64,000 bases of DNA from Arenicola marina (Eukaryota > Annelida > Polychaeta > Arenicolidae). A program made the translations under genes and the position numbers. This document shows positions 1-12,789 of this stretch, one piece after another. The first letter of the stretch is position 1. Each line of letters starts with the position of its first letter. Where the stretch lies: NCBI GenBank assembly GCA_964019135.1, contig OZ025260.1:32172254-32236253 (forward strand), read 5' to 3'. The notes under the pieces were generated by a model. The model saw nothing but the letters and a program-made list of their open reading frames with translations. It made no database searches and was not told where the DNA came from.

Positions 1-594
1 ACATGTAACATGGAATGCACAAGGTGTTTGAAATTAGTTGCGATTAAGCCGAAGTGGCGATTAACCAGAGGGTGATTAAGTGGCAAACACTGTATACCAA
101 TGCCCACAGCAACCTACCTCAGGGGGTTGGGCTCTGACTTGGAGAGTGAGCGAGGAGCGCAGTAAATTTGCAAGATGTACAAATGTAATATAATAAATCA
201 CAATACTAAATGCGAATTACAATGCCTGATATGTTGTCAACATTTACAAATCAATCTTTTCCATTACATTATTTCAACTCCACTGTCATGCCTAGTGCTT
301 CAACGGTTTATACTGCACAATTATGGTACTTTCCAGAAATGGTTCTGTGTGCATGCCAACCCAGTTTGGAGGCCGAAGTCAGAGTGCAGCTTCTAACAGG
401 TACACAACTTAAAAAAAGATTTTTTTATGGGTGTTGAATATAGTGATAAATTCAACTGAGAACCATTGACGACAGTGTAAATCACGATGAAGAGATATAT
501 AAATTCCAACTGATGAGATTGGGTAAATGCTAGTGCTGGGAAACCTACTTAGCAAGTCCTATAGACCTACTCTGTACCTCCGGTCCTGCAGGAC

Positions 595-860
595 AAGAGG
601 GGACGGTGTAATAGCTTAGTGGGCTAGAACGCTTGCATTGCGTGCTCTGGCCATCTGAGAGCCTAATGGCATGTGGATTGGTGGTTCGAACCCTTCTGTG
701 GCCATGTCTGTGTTTTCGCAGGATAAAGATCCCAGGTCTTTCTTCGTAAAGAGTAGGGGGTTACCCCTGGGGACATGGCTTCACTCTCCCTTTCTTCTCT
801 TATCGATGTGATATGACCAAAAGTTGTTAAAGGGCCCTGAATAACCAACTAACCAACCTG
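595..860 (+). repeat. tRNA-derived SINE with long-variable-arm-like head
   Basis: The head resembles a tRNA gene of the serine/leucine type. It has an A-box-like stretch around 612-625 (TAGCTTAGTGGGCTAG), an extended arm, and a B-box-like GGTTCGAACCC at 683-693. A non-tRNA body follows and ends in the short tandem AACCAACTAACCAACC near 843-858. The body and tail show it is a retroposed SINE and not a functional tRNA gene. No target-site duplication was established. Confidence 0.6.
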
Positions 861-1120
861 CAAGAAAAATACTTTCAATTTTTACTTGTCCTACTTCACT
901 TTTATTTATGTCTCCTGATGTTTATTTATATAAAGACTTATACTCCAACATTTATTTGTGAATATATTACACAAACAACTAAGTGTTGACATATTTTCTT
1001 GATGTCAGAACATAGAACAAGGTATATAGAATACACAAATACTATGATTGTACGTGTACATATTATGATAAAGCTATAGTTGATTCCCTACTAACGTCGA
1101 TGGAGTTAACATTGCTACCG

Positions 1121-1165
1121 TTGTGCCCCTAGAGAAGCAGGTTTGCCTAGGGGCACTTGCGCTAA
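1121..1165 (+). repeat. Short GC-rich hairpin element, copy 1
   Basis: An imperfect inverted repeat in which TGCCCCTAG pairs with CTAGGGGCA around an AAGCAGGTTTGC loop. Near copies lie at 16208-16251 and 22351-22415. Three matching hairpins in one 64-kb window point to a dispersed element, perhaps a very small foldback or MITE-like unit. Confidence 0.6.
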
Positions 1166-1956
1166 GGGCATCCCTAGCCCTATTTATGGCCTCCAGGCTT
1201 ATCAGCTCCCGAGGAGACGGGCCGGATGGTCATGCAGTGAGCCCGGCACAGGAAAGAGCATAGTAATTGTCTTGTGCCATTTGTGGCAGAATAGAAAACT
1301 CAACACTCTCGGTTTAAACTCCTCATTCCTGTTTCATATATGTTTGTGAAAATGTCTCTCAAGTGACAAGTTAATTAACTGACAGTGACACTTAGCGATT
1401 GATTCATTTGAGGACCATTGTCATTGATTACAGGTTAAATCATGTATCAATTCAGAAATTATAACTGAAGCCAGTGATGGAAGTGCTGAGTGGGGGTTCA
1501 AAAACTGAATGGAACCTTTTGTGACATGATCTGATGATACGGTTCTCCGGTTCTGATTCATCAACAAACACACCTTTAAAAAAAGTCACCCAACTGGCCT
1601 TGAATCGGCTTGATCAAAATCATTATGAGAAGACTCAATCCTTCAGCGCTTATGCAGTTAAAAATGTATATCACTGACACATTAAGAAAAATACATCGTG
1701 TTGTTTTAATTTGGGAAGCAAACTTTCTTACCAATACTGCAAGAAAAAGGCCCAAAACAAGACTTTTCAGTCTAAATTTATTTCAATATGGCGCCTGAGT
1801 ACTTCCGGTAATATAAAGGTCTCCCACAAGTAACTTGCGTAAATCAAAGCCGCGGGGGGTGGAGGGAGGGCCGTAAATATGTTATCATTGCAATGATCCT
1901 CTATGATAGTCGATTTAGCCAAAATACTTAAACGGCGATTTCCAAAAACATTTTCC

Positions 1957-1963
1957 ATGGCGG
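1957..1963 (+). CDS. AIFM1: Proposed first coding exon of AIFM1 (ATG GCG G)
   Basis: The first clear AIFM1 exon (4962) begins with the last two bases of a codon, so it needs an upstream exon ending after one base. At 1957 ATG GCG G is followed directly by the strong donor GTAAGA and supplies exactly that phase, giving the start [10 protein letters not shown]. The exon encodes only 2.3 codons, so the call rests on phase and donor alone. A rival with the same phase is ATG GCA GCA C before GTAAAT at 2804-2813, giving M-A-A-R-L-A-S; its donor is weaker. Either start leaves an Arg/Ser-rich, acid-poor leader fitting mitochondrial import. Confidence 0.45.
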
Positions 1964-2566
1964 GTAAGACAATTCTACATTATTCTAGGCAATTTCAAAT
2001 TCTCTGCAGTCAATATTGAGGGCACCGCGAATTTCGGAAATGTTAACTTCTCATGGGTCGTTACATAATCAATAATAACCGCTCATCGGATTTTGCCCAA
2101 ATTTGAACTATAAGCTTTTATATAGTATGCCCCAATGCCCGCAGGTAAAAACTGGCGATAGTTCGAACCCCCGACTTCCCGGCGCTATAGCTAGCACTTC
2201 TACGCTGCGCAATCCGGGTTCGAGCTAAGATTAAATCCCGTATAGGATATGATGTCGTCTATTGTTATCGAGCTACAGCCGAGCACTTGATCTACATTTA
2301 CTATAATCTATGTTGTGACCTTGACCTTTGCCCGAGGTCGTTGAAAGACGGCCAGGTTTGAGAAAGATGAGATGCCTTATAATTGCTTAAGAGGTTTCTA
2401 TGTTTTCTGCCACATGGTTCTTCGAAATGTCCATCCATCCGGCATCTGCACCACCATTGAGTCATTATTGCGTTGCCGTGGAAACTAAACTAACAGCGCG
2501 ATTACACATAGATTTTGTTCAGTTACTTAAAAGTTCTTTCTCCTAAATCTACCGGATCAATCATTA

Positions 2567-4140
2567 AGACCCCCCCCCCCCCCCCCTCTGCCCAAACATT
2601 GCCGATTTGCTATTTGAACGCGACGGTTATACCTCAATAATGTGAATAATATCAATCATAACCTCAAAGGGAGCTGGGAATTTAAATCAAACCGGCCCGG
2701 GAAACAAGTTTATACTCGCATGTTGTGTACTGCCGTTTCCCGCATCGTGTTGCGCAAATGACGTAAGCTGTTGGAATTAAAGTCTTGCGCCATCGTCATC
2801 TAGATGGCAGCACGTAAATACAGAGATAGGGGGCGTCGGGGGGGGGGGGGGGGTACTTAATACATTGCTGTGGGCGGGCCGGGGTTCCGCGATAAAGCCC
2901 CCCCCCCCCCCTCTTTTTCACCGCCCACATCCGCTCGGTAGGGGAGTTTTACCACTCAAATCCGCCCGGTCCAGGTTTTACCGCCCAAATCCTCTCGGTC
3001 CAGGTTTTACCGCCCAAATCCTCTCGGTCCAGGTTTTACCGCCCAAATCCTCTCGGTCCAGGTTTTACCGCCCAAATCCTCTCGGTCCAGGTTTTACCGC
3101 CAAAATCCTCTCGGTCCAGGTTCTACCGCCAAAATCCGCTCGGTTCAGGTTTTACCGCCAAAATCCGCTCGGAAGGGATATTTTTTCGCGGCAAACCGCT
3201 CTATGAGCGCACATTTTCCCGCGCCCGCGGAATCCCCCTACCAGATTCGTATAACAGTGCCCCCCCCCCCCCCCCCCCCCCGGATAAACTTTCAACTCAT
3301 TCTGCCCCGCGTCTACGTTTTGGAGCCTACGACTCAAACCGAGACTTTTAGGCGGCTAATATGTATCGGCCAAGCGCTACCAACAGATATATCTATACCT
3401 CTTAAATATTCAAACGATGGACGGCTGTATTCGCAAAGGCAAGGCCCCCGCTCCAGATCCGCCACCGCAAACCCAGCACACCTTGCTTGTTCTAGTTTTG
3501 TGCAATCCCCATCCGCCCACGTAATCCTCGCTTAGTTTTGTACCTGCCCCCCCGCCCTTTCCGCCTGGGGACCCATCCCGGGGACGCGAGAAGTGGTGAG
3601 CTCCGCCCTGGGACTCACGAGCAAAGATATGAGCGCCATCTACCGAGACATCGAAACGGACGACCTCTGCTGCTCAATCTGGGTAAAACACGTTCTATTT
3701 ATTCCTGGCCGGTGGAGGGCGACGAAGATGTTTAGATGTATGAAACACGTTGAGCATCTTTCTCCCGCATTTCGGGGTTTACACATCAGACCAAGATACG
3801 ATGAGACAGCTATTAGTAAGTACTTTAAGTTTGAGACCTTTGACGAGGTGTTTTCAAACGATATTTAAATACGAGCCATGTTTCTTCTTTCGGTAGAAGG
3901 TCGCTTCAGAATTCGCAGCATATCACCGACATTGGCGTTCATGGATCCGCTGTAACGTAAGGCCGTACCCGCATCAGAGTAGTCACGTACTTGCTCCATC
4001 ATTTAGCCGTGTACAGCCAGTGCCTTTAATAAAGGGGGGGGGGGGGGAGGGGCACAGGGGTCGCATCCCCTCCCCCCATGTACTGGAACCACAGGCGCTG
4101 TAAATCCGCAGGGGGGTACCCCCCCCCCCCTTGTGTAGCT
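2567..4140. repeat. Homopolymer and minisatellite-rich stretch in AIFM1 intron 1
   Basis: C or G runs of 10 or more occur near 2571-2586, 2838-2852, 2899-2910, 3260-3282, 4027-4037 and 4119-4129. Between 2920 and 3174 lies a tandem array of about 29 bp units (core TTTTACCGCCCAAATCCTCT), some seven to eight copies. A frame at 3593-3868 looks mildly coding-like but has no recognised family and no good exon borders. Confidence 0.7.
2920..3174. repeat. 29-bp minisatellite
   Basis: About seven to eight head-to-tail copies of a 29-bp unit centred on GTTTTACCGCCCAAATCCTC, with the outer copies most diverged (CCCAAAT becomes CCAAAAT toward the 3' end). The proline-rich translation seen in one frame follows from the repeat and is not evidence of a gene. 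Confidence 0.85.
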
Positions 4141-4961
4141 AGATCCACACCTATAATGCATAATAATAAAAATAAGATATTACAAGAATAGTTAAGATAT
4201 CATGATATGAGAATGGTAGATGTTATGGGTATAAAAAATTATTGATAAGAATAGCTGAGATATTAAATATTAGCATGCAATATATACATAGATCTATATA
4301 TATCTTGGTAGACTTAAAATGAGTAAACTTATGACTATGTAAAAAAGTATATAATTTTTACTTTGTCTTAACGTTTTTAGATATCATTGTCACATTCAGT
4401 CCAGTATTAAAATTGTGCCTACTGTGAAAAACAAATCTATATACAATGAAATAATTAGAAGCAGAGGACTGTCAATCAATTATATAATAATTTCCATGAT
4501 ATCTGATTTTTTAGGTAACATTGTCCTAATTAACATTATGAAAATGTCTACTCCAGACTTCTCGCCATTTCATATTTATAACAACTGCTACATGCAGCCA
4601 TTTTTTTATTAGTTACTACATATGGCAAAGGTATATTTTTATGGAATATAAGCTAAAAAATATTAGTTCAATGTTTGCAATAAACGTTGTAACAATGTGA
4701 TTCCAATATTAACTTTGAGATAACCTGATAACAACCAAAAACTAACATTGTATGAATGTTGTATTTGCTGGAAAGTTATATGAGGTACAGATACAGTAAA
4801 GTCCTGGAGGGGGAGGTGTCTGCATGTATACCCTCTGTAGTGGTTCCACTGATTTATACTGTACCTGTGATATGATGGAGGTCATGTTATGTGAGAAAGG
4901 TCATAAATAAATTTAGACCTATTACCTGTGATTGTTATAACTGTTTTGTTTTGTTTTTCAG

Positions 4962-7900
4962 GTCTAGCAAGTCTGAGAGGTTTCCAGAATATAAAATACC
5001 TGAGTGGTACAGCACATTGTAATCAACAATGGCCGCTCAGCAGACAGACCTATTCTTCATCACCAGCAGCCATGCTTTGCAGTGTCAATCCAGTTCAAGC
5101 TCATGGCTACAGGTATCAAAGCAGTGGTGGAAAGAAGAAAGGTGGAGGAATGAATATGGCTGTAATAGGAACTGGCGTTGGCCTGCTTATCGGTGGCCTG
5201 CTCCTGAAGGTAGCTATTTTCAATCATACTGAAAATCAGTTTATGGGTATGTTAAATATGTTTCATATTGATAAAAGTATTGTACTTGTCCTTTGATGCT
5301 GCTAACCATATTTTTGGAGGAGACACTTAAACAACTGCTTATCGGTGGCCTGCTCCTGAAGGTAGCTATTTTCAATCATACTGTAAATCAGTTTATGGGT
5401 ATGTTAAATATGTTTCATATTGATAAAAGTATTGTACTTGTCCTTTGATGCTGCTAACCATATTTTAGGAGGAGACACTTAAACAACTTGTAAGTAATAC
5501 AGAAATTTAAGACTGCATGTGTCAAACTAGATACTCTTGGCATCATAAAATAACAGCAGATCTTGTGAGAAAAGCTTTAGGGTTTAATAGATATTGCACC
5601 TATTGTATGACTCAGAACATGGAGGTACATGTATTATGAAAAACATTTTACATTGTATGTGCCTGAGATTGGAACCAGTATAGCATACATATTTTTAACA
5701 CATATGCCATAGAATTATGATGACAACAGATGAAGAGATGCTCTGTAATGTAGCCACATACTTATATAGCGGGTAATTGTTTTGTGTATATAGACTGTTG
5801 TGTTATACCATGGACTTAAGTTGTATAGTATAGCCAAACGTACATACTATGTAATGCTATCTTGATATGCTTCAGTCCATGAAAGACCTTATGGATTATG
5901 ATGATAACCCAAAAGCTAAGGATGACGCCAAGAAAAAGGAAAGCAAAGAAGATTCAGCACCACCATGTATGTAGGTTGTTTGCATATACATGGAATAAGT
6001 GAAGAGAAAGTAGGCAGTGAATTAACATTAACATTAGTATGCACAGTGAAACTGACATAACCTGGGTATTAATGCTCTACAACTCAAAAAATATAATTGT
6101 AGTTTTGAAGTCTATGACCATTTGTTTTACTAAACAATATTTATTAAAAGAGGTTTGTAACAATGAGTGACATCTAAATGCTAACCTCAGCAGGCGAATA
6201 CAATTTATTATTGTTATATGATCCTTCCAGTGCCACCTCCAAAATTCCCGGATCAAGTTCCATTCTTGATTATTGGTGCTGGAACAGCCGCTATGACAGC
6301 CTCTAAGACGATTCGTACTAACGACCCCACAGCCAAGGTACTGAGTGACTGTGTGTCAGTCAGCTGAGGCTATGCATGTTTGGAGCAAGTGTTGAATATT
6401 CTCTGATTACCAGTAACAACAGTGATATATTGTGTAACCTATCTTTTGTACCGTCATGTAGGTCCTTGCCGTTGTGCTTACATAAAGCAATTGTATTACA
6501 GGTTCTCATGGTGACTGAGGAGTCTTATAGACCCTATATGAGACCCCCTCTGTCGAAGGAGCTGTGGTTTGCAGGCTCGCAGCCAGAGAAGTTGCTATTC
6601 AAAGATTGGGCTGGCAAAGAGAAAGAGTGAGTATGAATGATATAGTCATGATGTCTCAACATGTAAAGAACTATAGTATCTTAATGTGTCTACTAGTGTC
6701 CTGCATAAAGTTTTGTACACTGTGATGAACTGCATTAGTAAAAGATGCATTTCTTCCGGTATATATATAAATATTTACCAGCCTGGTAAAGGCCCACTTC
6801 CAGAAGAATCTCATTTCCTGTGACGATAGTCTTGTTAACATTCATGTTTGGTCATCTCTCCAGCATCTTCTATCAGCCTGAAGAGTTTTTCTTGAAGCCA
6901 GAGGCTTTACTGGACGCTGAAAATGGTGGTATTGCGGTGGCATTCAACAGGAAGGTAATGATTTGCACAGCATCGCAATATTTCTTTCATGAAATGGGTG
7001 TACCAGAGGAAATTTCAAGCATACCGGAATATTTGTTGTTGGTGTATTTTTTTATACTTTTGATGGTGAATATATAATTTGTCTATACCTAAACAAAATA
7101 AGAAAATATAATATTATAAATTTTATATATTTTTCAGGTTGTTAAATTGGATGTTCAGAAAAAAGAAGTGCACTTGAAGGATGGTCAAACCATTGGGTTT
7201 GAGAAATGTCTCTTGGCAACAGGTCAATACAACTACACAGGATGTCAGAGGCATTCTTGGTTGCTCAGAACTAAAAACTAATTGATCAGAACTAATTAAT
7301 TTTGATTATATTCGTAGTCTTTACGCGCGATTACGCATTATTTCGTAATGGAAATGGTTATCAGCAAAACAAAAGTCAAGTGTATTTACTACAATTATAA
7401 ATTAATTATAATATAATGTCGTGTGATATTCTTTTTAAAATGTGCTTGCGAATAAACACTTGAACGAGAAACAACATTTGCAAGGAGAAACTTTATTCTG
7501 CAAGGTGGGACTCCGAGGACTCTGCCTACTTTCAAAGAGCTGGACAAGAATGGACTAGAGCGTGTGCATCTCTTCAGAAACGTCAGTCACTGTTCAATAT
7601 ATATCGGTGCACTTATCCTTCGTGTCCACAAAACGCCATATTGTCTTGTGTGGGCACTGGTCCGTTATCTCATCTCTATTATGGCACCTTACGGTGAAAA
7701 CACATTTTAGGTTGCACTCATCAAGAAGATGAAACTAGACTTTTAAAGAAACTTTTGGTCCAGAATGTGTCATTTTATTTTTCAAACTAATAACAGTCAT
7801 TTCATCTCTAACAGGAGCAGTATAATATACATATCGTACATGTCGCAAAGTGTGGTTAGTAGTGTTTAGTTCTGCGTTACCTCTTCACAGATCGAAGACT

Positions 7901-10900
7901 TTCACCGACTGGTCAAGGCCGTGGACAATTCTCAGTCAGTCCTTGTGATCGGCGGGGGCTTCCTGGGCAGTGAGCTGGCTGTAGCTCTGGCGCAGCGAGG
8001 TAGCAGAAGTACTATTTAGCCTTTTATAATGATATTTAACGTTACAGTACGTCGTACGTTATACTGTACGAACCGCTGATGTCTTCTATGCCATTGAAAT
8101 TAAGGATGATTAAGAGAAAGCGGTGTCTACGGAGACGTGTGTTTAACCCTCGTGTAACTCGCCAGTTGTCACGTTGCCCTGTTATATAACATTGCCAAAA
8201 TCAACAGAAAACCTAGTTGTGGCTAATTATGTAGTAAGCTGCCCGCAGTACCCGGAGGATAGTTTTCTGGATTCTAATGTCTTTTTTATTTGTAAGCAGC
8301 CAATAAGAAGAAGCAGAGAGTGTACCAAGTTTTCCCGGAGTCTGGCAATATGGGTCTTGTTTTCCCTGACTACCTCTCTAAGTGGACATTGGAAAAAGTC
8401 CGCAAGGGTAAGTGGAATAACCTAGTTATCATTCATAACAGCTGCTGGGTTTATATTTTGACGCATATACAAATAACTACACGATTGTTCGTATCATGGC
8501 GTGATTGTATTAATTATGATGCACTTATCTACTTCATGGAGGTGCCTGCAACTTTCTCTCCTCAAGCAAGTGAACGTCCGCTTGGAAATAGGTCAACATG
8601 GTGGGTGCACAGTAAGGGGGAGCCTACCTAACTCAGTTAGCAGACAGACTGACCTGCAGATCAAAAGGACGCGGGCACAAACTCTGGCACCTGCATCTGG
8701 GTCAAGTTTCAACCAATCCGATTTCACTATCCCGGTATTCGTATTATATTGGTATTATATGCTGGAGAATCACAGCTTTAACTCTATCCAATTACAGAGG
8801 GAGTTGATGTCGTCACAAACCAAACCTTGCAGAGTTGTTCTTTCAACAGTTGGACAAAGAAGTTGGAAATCACCTTGAGCGGCGGAGAGAAGGTCAGTGC
8901 AATGGGTATTTCTGACTTCTCCGGCGCTTACTATCCGACCACATCTTTGACGTTTACTTGAAATAAAAGTGTTTGTTTTTTTCACTTTGCTCTGCTGAAT
9001 TTTAGACATCTCCCTGTTTCACAGCTTGTGTCATACATACATTACAAATAAGTAATGTTGCAATATAAATGCCATTTTCACTCTTTAGATGGCGGTGGAC
9101 CACGCGGTCTGTGCTGTAGGTTTGGCGCCGAACACTGACTTGGCGAAGTCTGCCGGTCTTGAGACAGACCCAACCCATGGCGGATACTTGGTGAACGCGG
9201 AGCTCGAAGCGCGATCCAATGTGTGGGCGGTAAGCATCCTTGGCGGCAACCAGGTATCATAATCGTTAAATGTAATAGTTTTATTCTCATACTTTCCAAC
9301 GCCGCTGTAACATGCGGAAGTGTCCCCCCAGGCGGAGCCCTCCCCCTTATGTAAAATACATGATATTGAGACCCTCTCCGCTCCATGTGTTCGTACGGTT
9401 CCATTATGATAGATACAGGGGGGACAAACCGGCATACCACACCGTCCCCATTTTGACTTTGGGGGCATTTCACCGGCGTCTAAATTCCACGCTTTATTGC
9501 TGTATCGAAGATTCCCTACATGATTTACCCATAAGAGCGTTGTACATTTTGCTGTGTTTAGGCTGGTGACGCCGCCTGTTTCTATGACGACCGTCTCGGT
9601 CGCCGGCGAGTTGAGCACCATGACCACGCCGTGGTCAGCGGCCGCCTGGCGGGAGACAACATGACCGGCAAGAGACAACCCTATGGTCACCAGTCCATGT
9701 TCTGGTCAGTACCAACGGGGAAACGTCGTAAACAAACATAAATGTTTAGTACCCGTTTATTGGGAATGGCTGATGATACAACGGAGATGCAAAGTGCTAC
9801 GGTTTGCCACGATTTTGTATGTATTCCACGACTTGGATTTGTCTTTGTCCTTGCTGTTGTTTGTAAAGTGTGTACGAGCGACCAGATTATTGCGATGATC
9901 AGCAAGATTCATGAGATGTTTTTTGTTTCTTAATAATAATCTTAATGATATAAAATAATGTGAAACGCTTACATATACTATTATTATAGTATTACGATAC
10001 ACGTAATATATTTTCGGTTTTCTTTAAAGGGAACCGCCAGCCCGGCCTCTAACGCTGCTTTACCGTTTCATATAATACCCAATTGTCTATCCTCCAAATT
10101 ATAGAATTTTTCGTTCTATCTGTAGCTCACAATAAAATTTTGAAGTAACCGCCACGCACGATTTCGCCGCCTACCCAGGCGGCAGCCCTTTTTGGAGGCG
10201 TGTCCGCGATTGACCAATCAAGAGGCGATACTCTAATTTATTCAAACCGGAAATTGCGCCTTTTGTGTGAGCAAAACAAGAGCGCGTGATAATCGCTAAT
10301 ATAAATAGCTGCGATTCTAACTCCAATCATGGCATTGTTGCAGAGTCAATCGTCGCAAGACGTATATCAATTTGTTTGGACGGTACTTTTCAATGAAACA
10401 CTAAGATCTTGCACTACTGCGAGGCTCGGAACTGCCGCTGTTCATCTGTAAATCGCGGCCCTGATCTCTCTCTCCGCCAGTTATAACATAGGGCGGCACT
10501 ATATGAATAGTCACAATATGCGTCACTACTCACGGCAAAATGGCGCTCTGCTGGACATTGCTCGGGGCGGGTTGCCTTAATTTTTTTCTCCTTACCAGTC
10601 TGCCGAATCGAAGCGTCAACACTGGGCAATTTAATTTTAAGATGTAAAATTTCGGAGCAGATCGCGATTAAATGAGGTTGGACACCCGCTTTAAATAAGA
10701 AAGAAATTGCTTTATTATGGGAGTCGACGCTAAACAAAGAGTTAAGTCTTCTTCATTGTGCAAGATTTAACTTTTCTCTACATTTCCTACGTAATTTGTG
10801 TATATACTTATATTTTTGTGTGTCTGACTATTTCTTCAGGTCTGACCTGGGACCGGAAGTGGGATACGAGGCTATCGGAATCTGCGATTCTTCGCTGCCG

Positions 10901-11920
10901 ACGTTCGCCGTGTTTGCCAAAGCGACAGAGAAGGACACTCCAAAGGCTGTGGTGGAGGCCTCCGGGGAGGGAATGCGCTCTGAGAGCGAGACTGAAGAGG
11001 TGGCCAGTGACAAACAAGTAATTATCACGGCCCTCCGGGGATATATCATATCAAATCAAGATCTATGTGAGGTCAAAAACAGAAAATTTAGCGAACTACA
11101 AGATGGCTTATGTCAAGAGACAAAACAAATTCAGCAAGCAACATGATGGCTTATGTCAGGCGAAAAAGTTATTTTATAACAAATGTTTGTTATGTCAATG
11201 TCTGTTTATATTTGTTAACCTCTCCTCGTATGTATTCTGCAGGAAGCCGCTCCAGTTGAGTCTCCCAATGGGGTTGACGGGCCTCACCCCCCGAAACAAG
11301 GCGAAGACTACGGCAAAGGGATCATCTTCTATATGCGCGATGAGAAAGTGGTGGGAATTCTCTTGTGGAATCTGTTCGGCCGAATGCCCATAGCAAGACA
11401 GGTACGTCAGACGGCCATGAAGTGCATACATTGTGTAATATGTTGCCCATTCAACATGTTGTCTCCATCAACGGCGAGGGATCCGCGTGGTCAAGGGGTA
11501 GCGTACTCGACTCCAGACCAAGATTGCTGGGTCATACACTATATATGAGGCCAAGTCATCCGGTTCGGTGTCCCAGCTTTGTCTTAATGTGCACAAAAGT
11601 GGCCTGACACACCATTTATCCCATCCTGAACGGTAATTATGATATAACTTACACCTAAACACCGTGATAAGTAACGCAGATGCATCCGTTAGTATTTCAC
11701 AATCTAACACAATTACCTAACCTGACATGCTATATGTAATAAATCCCTGCGCAGAGACGGATTGCGAGGTACTTGCACGAACCCGGTCCGTGGTGGGGAA
11801 AGTACCCCTGGTAATGTATCTGTCTGGTTACAGGTGTTGAAGGATGGAAAGGTGCACAAGGATCTCACTGAAGTGGCTCGCCTCTTCGATGTCCACGATC
11901 AGAAGAAAGAAAAGGAATAA
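4962..11920 (+). CDS. AIFM1: Apoptosis-inducing factor 1, mitochondrial (AIFM1)
   Basis: FAD- and NADH-binding oxidoreductase of the mitochondrial intermembrane space. The family supports respiratory-chain biogenesis through CHCHD4 and, when released, promotes caspase-independent DNA degradation. Exons: 4962-5209, 5876-5966, 6231-6337, 6502-6626, 6864-6954, 7138-7222, 7505-7581, 7891-7999, 8300-8407, 8798-8892, 9089-9229, 9562-9704, 10840-11017, 11243-11401, 11834-11920 (TAA). All junction phases match. With the proposed start the protein has 616 residues, against 613 in human. Domains: Arg/Ser-rich presequence; membrane segment about 66-85; Rossmann FAD motif GAGTAA at 131-136; [16 protein letters not shown] motif GGGFLGSE at 298-305; second FAD motif AGDAACFYD at 429; C-terminal AIF dimerisation domain from about 477 with [11 protein letters not shown]. 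No stop or frameshift was seen. A tandem duplication overlaps the end of the first listed exon. Confidence 0.96.
5185..5488 (+). repeat. 152-bp tandem duplication over an AIFM1 exon end and splice donor
   Basis: Positions 5185-5336 are repeated almost exactly at 5337-5488; only a few base differences were seen. The copied block carries the last 25 nt of the 4962-5209 exon (encoding LLIGGLLLK), its GT donor, and about 127 nt of intron. The second donor is at 5362. The high identity suggests a recent event. Confidence 0.9.
8590..8720 (+). repeat. Possible diverged tRNA-headed SINE fragment in AIFM1 intron
   Basis: The stretch runs CCTAACTCAGTTAGCAGACAG, then CTGCAGATCAAAAGGACGCGGGC, then CACAAACTCTGGCACC. 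This order recalls the head of the SINE at 44515-44690 (GAGCTGCAAATCAACAGGTCGTGGGTACGA). The B box is degenerate. It is called on layout only. Confidence 0.3.
10020..10740. other. Unexplained GC-richer block in AIFM1 intron
   Basis: This intron segment, between the exons at 9562 and 10840, is GC-richer and CpG-richer than the flanking AT-rich intron. It contains GACCAATCAAG near 10213, a TATAAATAG-like string near 10301, and CAAAATGGCGCTC near 10538. It may be an inserted element or an internal regulatory region. No inverted ends were found by eye. Confidence 0.3.
11486..11625 (+). repeat. tRNA-headed SINE in AIFM1 intron
   Basis: A head-like stretch (GTGGTCAAGGGGTAGCGTACTCGACTCC) is followed by CATCCGGTTCGGTGTCCC and then by TGTGCACAAAAGTGGCCTGACACACCA. 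The last part matches the tail shared by several SINEs in this window, which makes a retroposed copy the best explanation. Confidence 0.5.
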
Positions 11921-12209
11921 GTGACACAATTCCAGGAATAGGCGCTGGGGATCTGTCCTGAGACACAAACATCAACCTCAGGACAACGCTGATTTCTACT
12001 GTCGGTTGAAACTGTTGATCGGAGCATTTTGTTTTTGTTTCCGGCGTGGCTGCATACAATGTAGCGAGTGTCCGAAGGTTTACTTGTTGTAGCTACACTT
12101 ACCACTAATTATGCTTGGGAAGACTTGCCTTAGAAAGAACAGGAATCATTTCCCTGCCCATTTATGTGCTATCATGTTTATTGTAATTACAACTAAAAGC
12201 GGAGTGTTT

Positions 12210-12600
12210 ATTAAAGATAAGTGCCATAATTAATAATATTAACACAAAAGCACGGAAGTAGCGTTGTAACAGTGATATATAGTTTTGTAGTATTGTGAAG
12301 CAAGACTTGGTGTAGTTTTGTTTGAGTCGCGTGTATGCATTTAATTAAAAATCAGAAAACTGTGGCAGTATCTTCCACTTTATGTCACTGTGTTGATGAT
12401 GTTGGAGACCTTCAGTTCACTCACGTGCCTTTGTGACGTCACGCCACACAAGCCAATGAAAACAGTTCCTCACGCTTGCTCCGTGTGGAGTGGGGAATAC
12501 AAGGAGCGTCTTGACATAATAATGTAAAAGAGTAAGGTAAACGAAATGTTCCAAGAAAATATTCAGGGTATTTACTAGTAAAATGCGACTTTCGAATAAA
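12210..12600 (+). promoter_or_regulatory. Candidate poly(A) signals of AIFM1
   Basis: ATTAAA at 12210-12215 and AATAAA at 12595-12600 lie 290 and 675 nt downstream of the AIFM1 stop codon. Either could end the transcript; the sequence alone does not decide. Confidence 0.4.
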
Positions 12601-12789
12601 TGTGAAGGTCTCGTAGTATTCTGGTCAGTCTCATTTTGTTCCTTAAATGCTGCCTTTGCCATATACATTACAATAGTGATCTATTAATAGTGATCTATTC
12701 TGAGGGATCTGCAAAATTAAGTTCGGGTCAGTCGTCGTCACTGGAGGACATCGCAGACGGGAAATCTTAAGGCTGGTTTAGACATTCTG

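Larger units (their letters stand above)
1..1956. other. Upstream flank, no gene recognised
   Basis: No exon with convincing coding character was seen on either strand. The stretch holds a tRNA-headed SINE at 595-860 and a short hairpin element at 1121-1165. The rest is AT-rich unique-looking sequence. The short reading frames here have no recognisable family. Confidence 0.5.

Noticed and set aside
683-693. GGTTCGAACCC taken as a tRNA gene B box
   Set aside because: Part of a SINE with a long non-tRNA body and tandem tail.
3593-3868. Frame reading SKDMSAIYRDIETDDLCCSIW as a possible exon
   Set aside because: Slightly coding-like and followed by a GT, but there is no convincing acceptor, partner exon or recognised domain.
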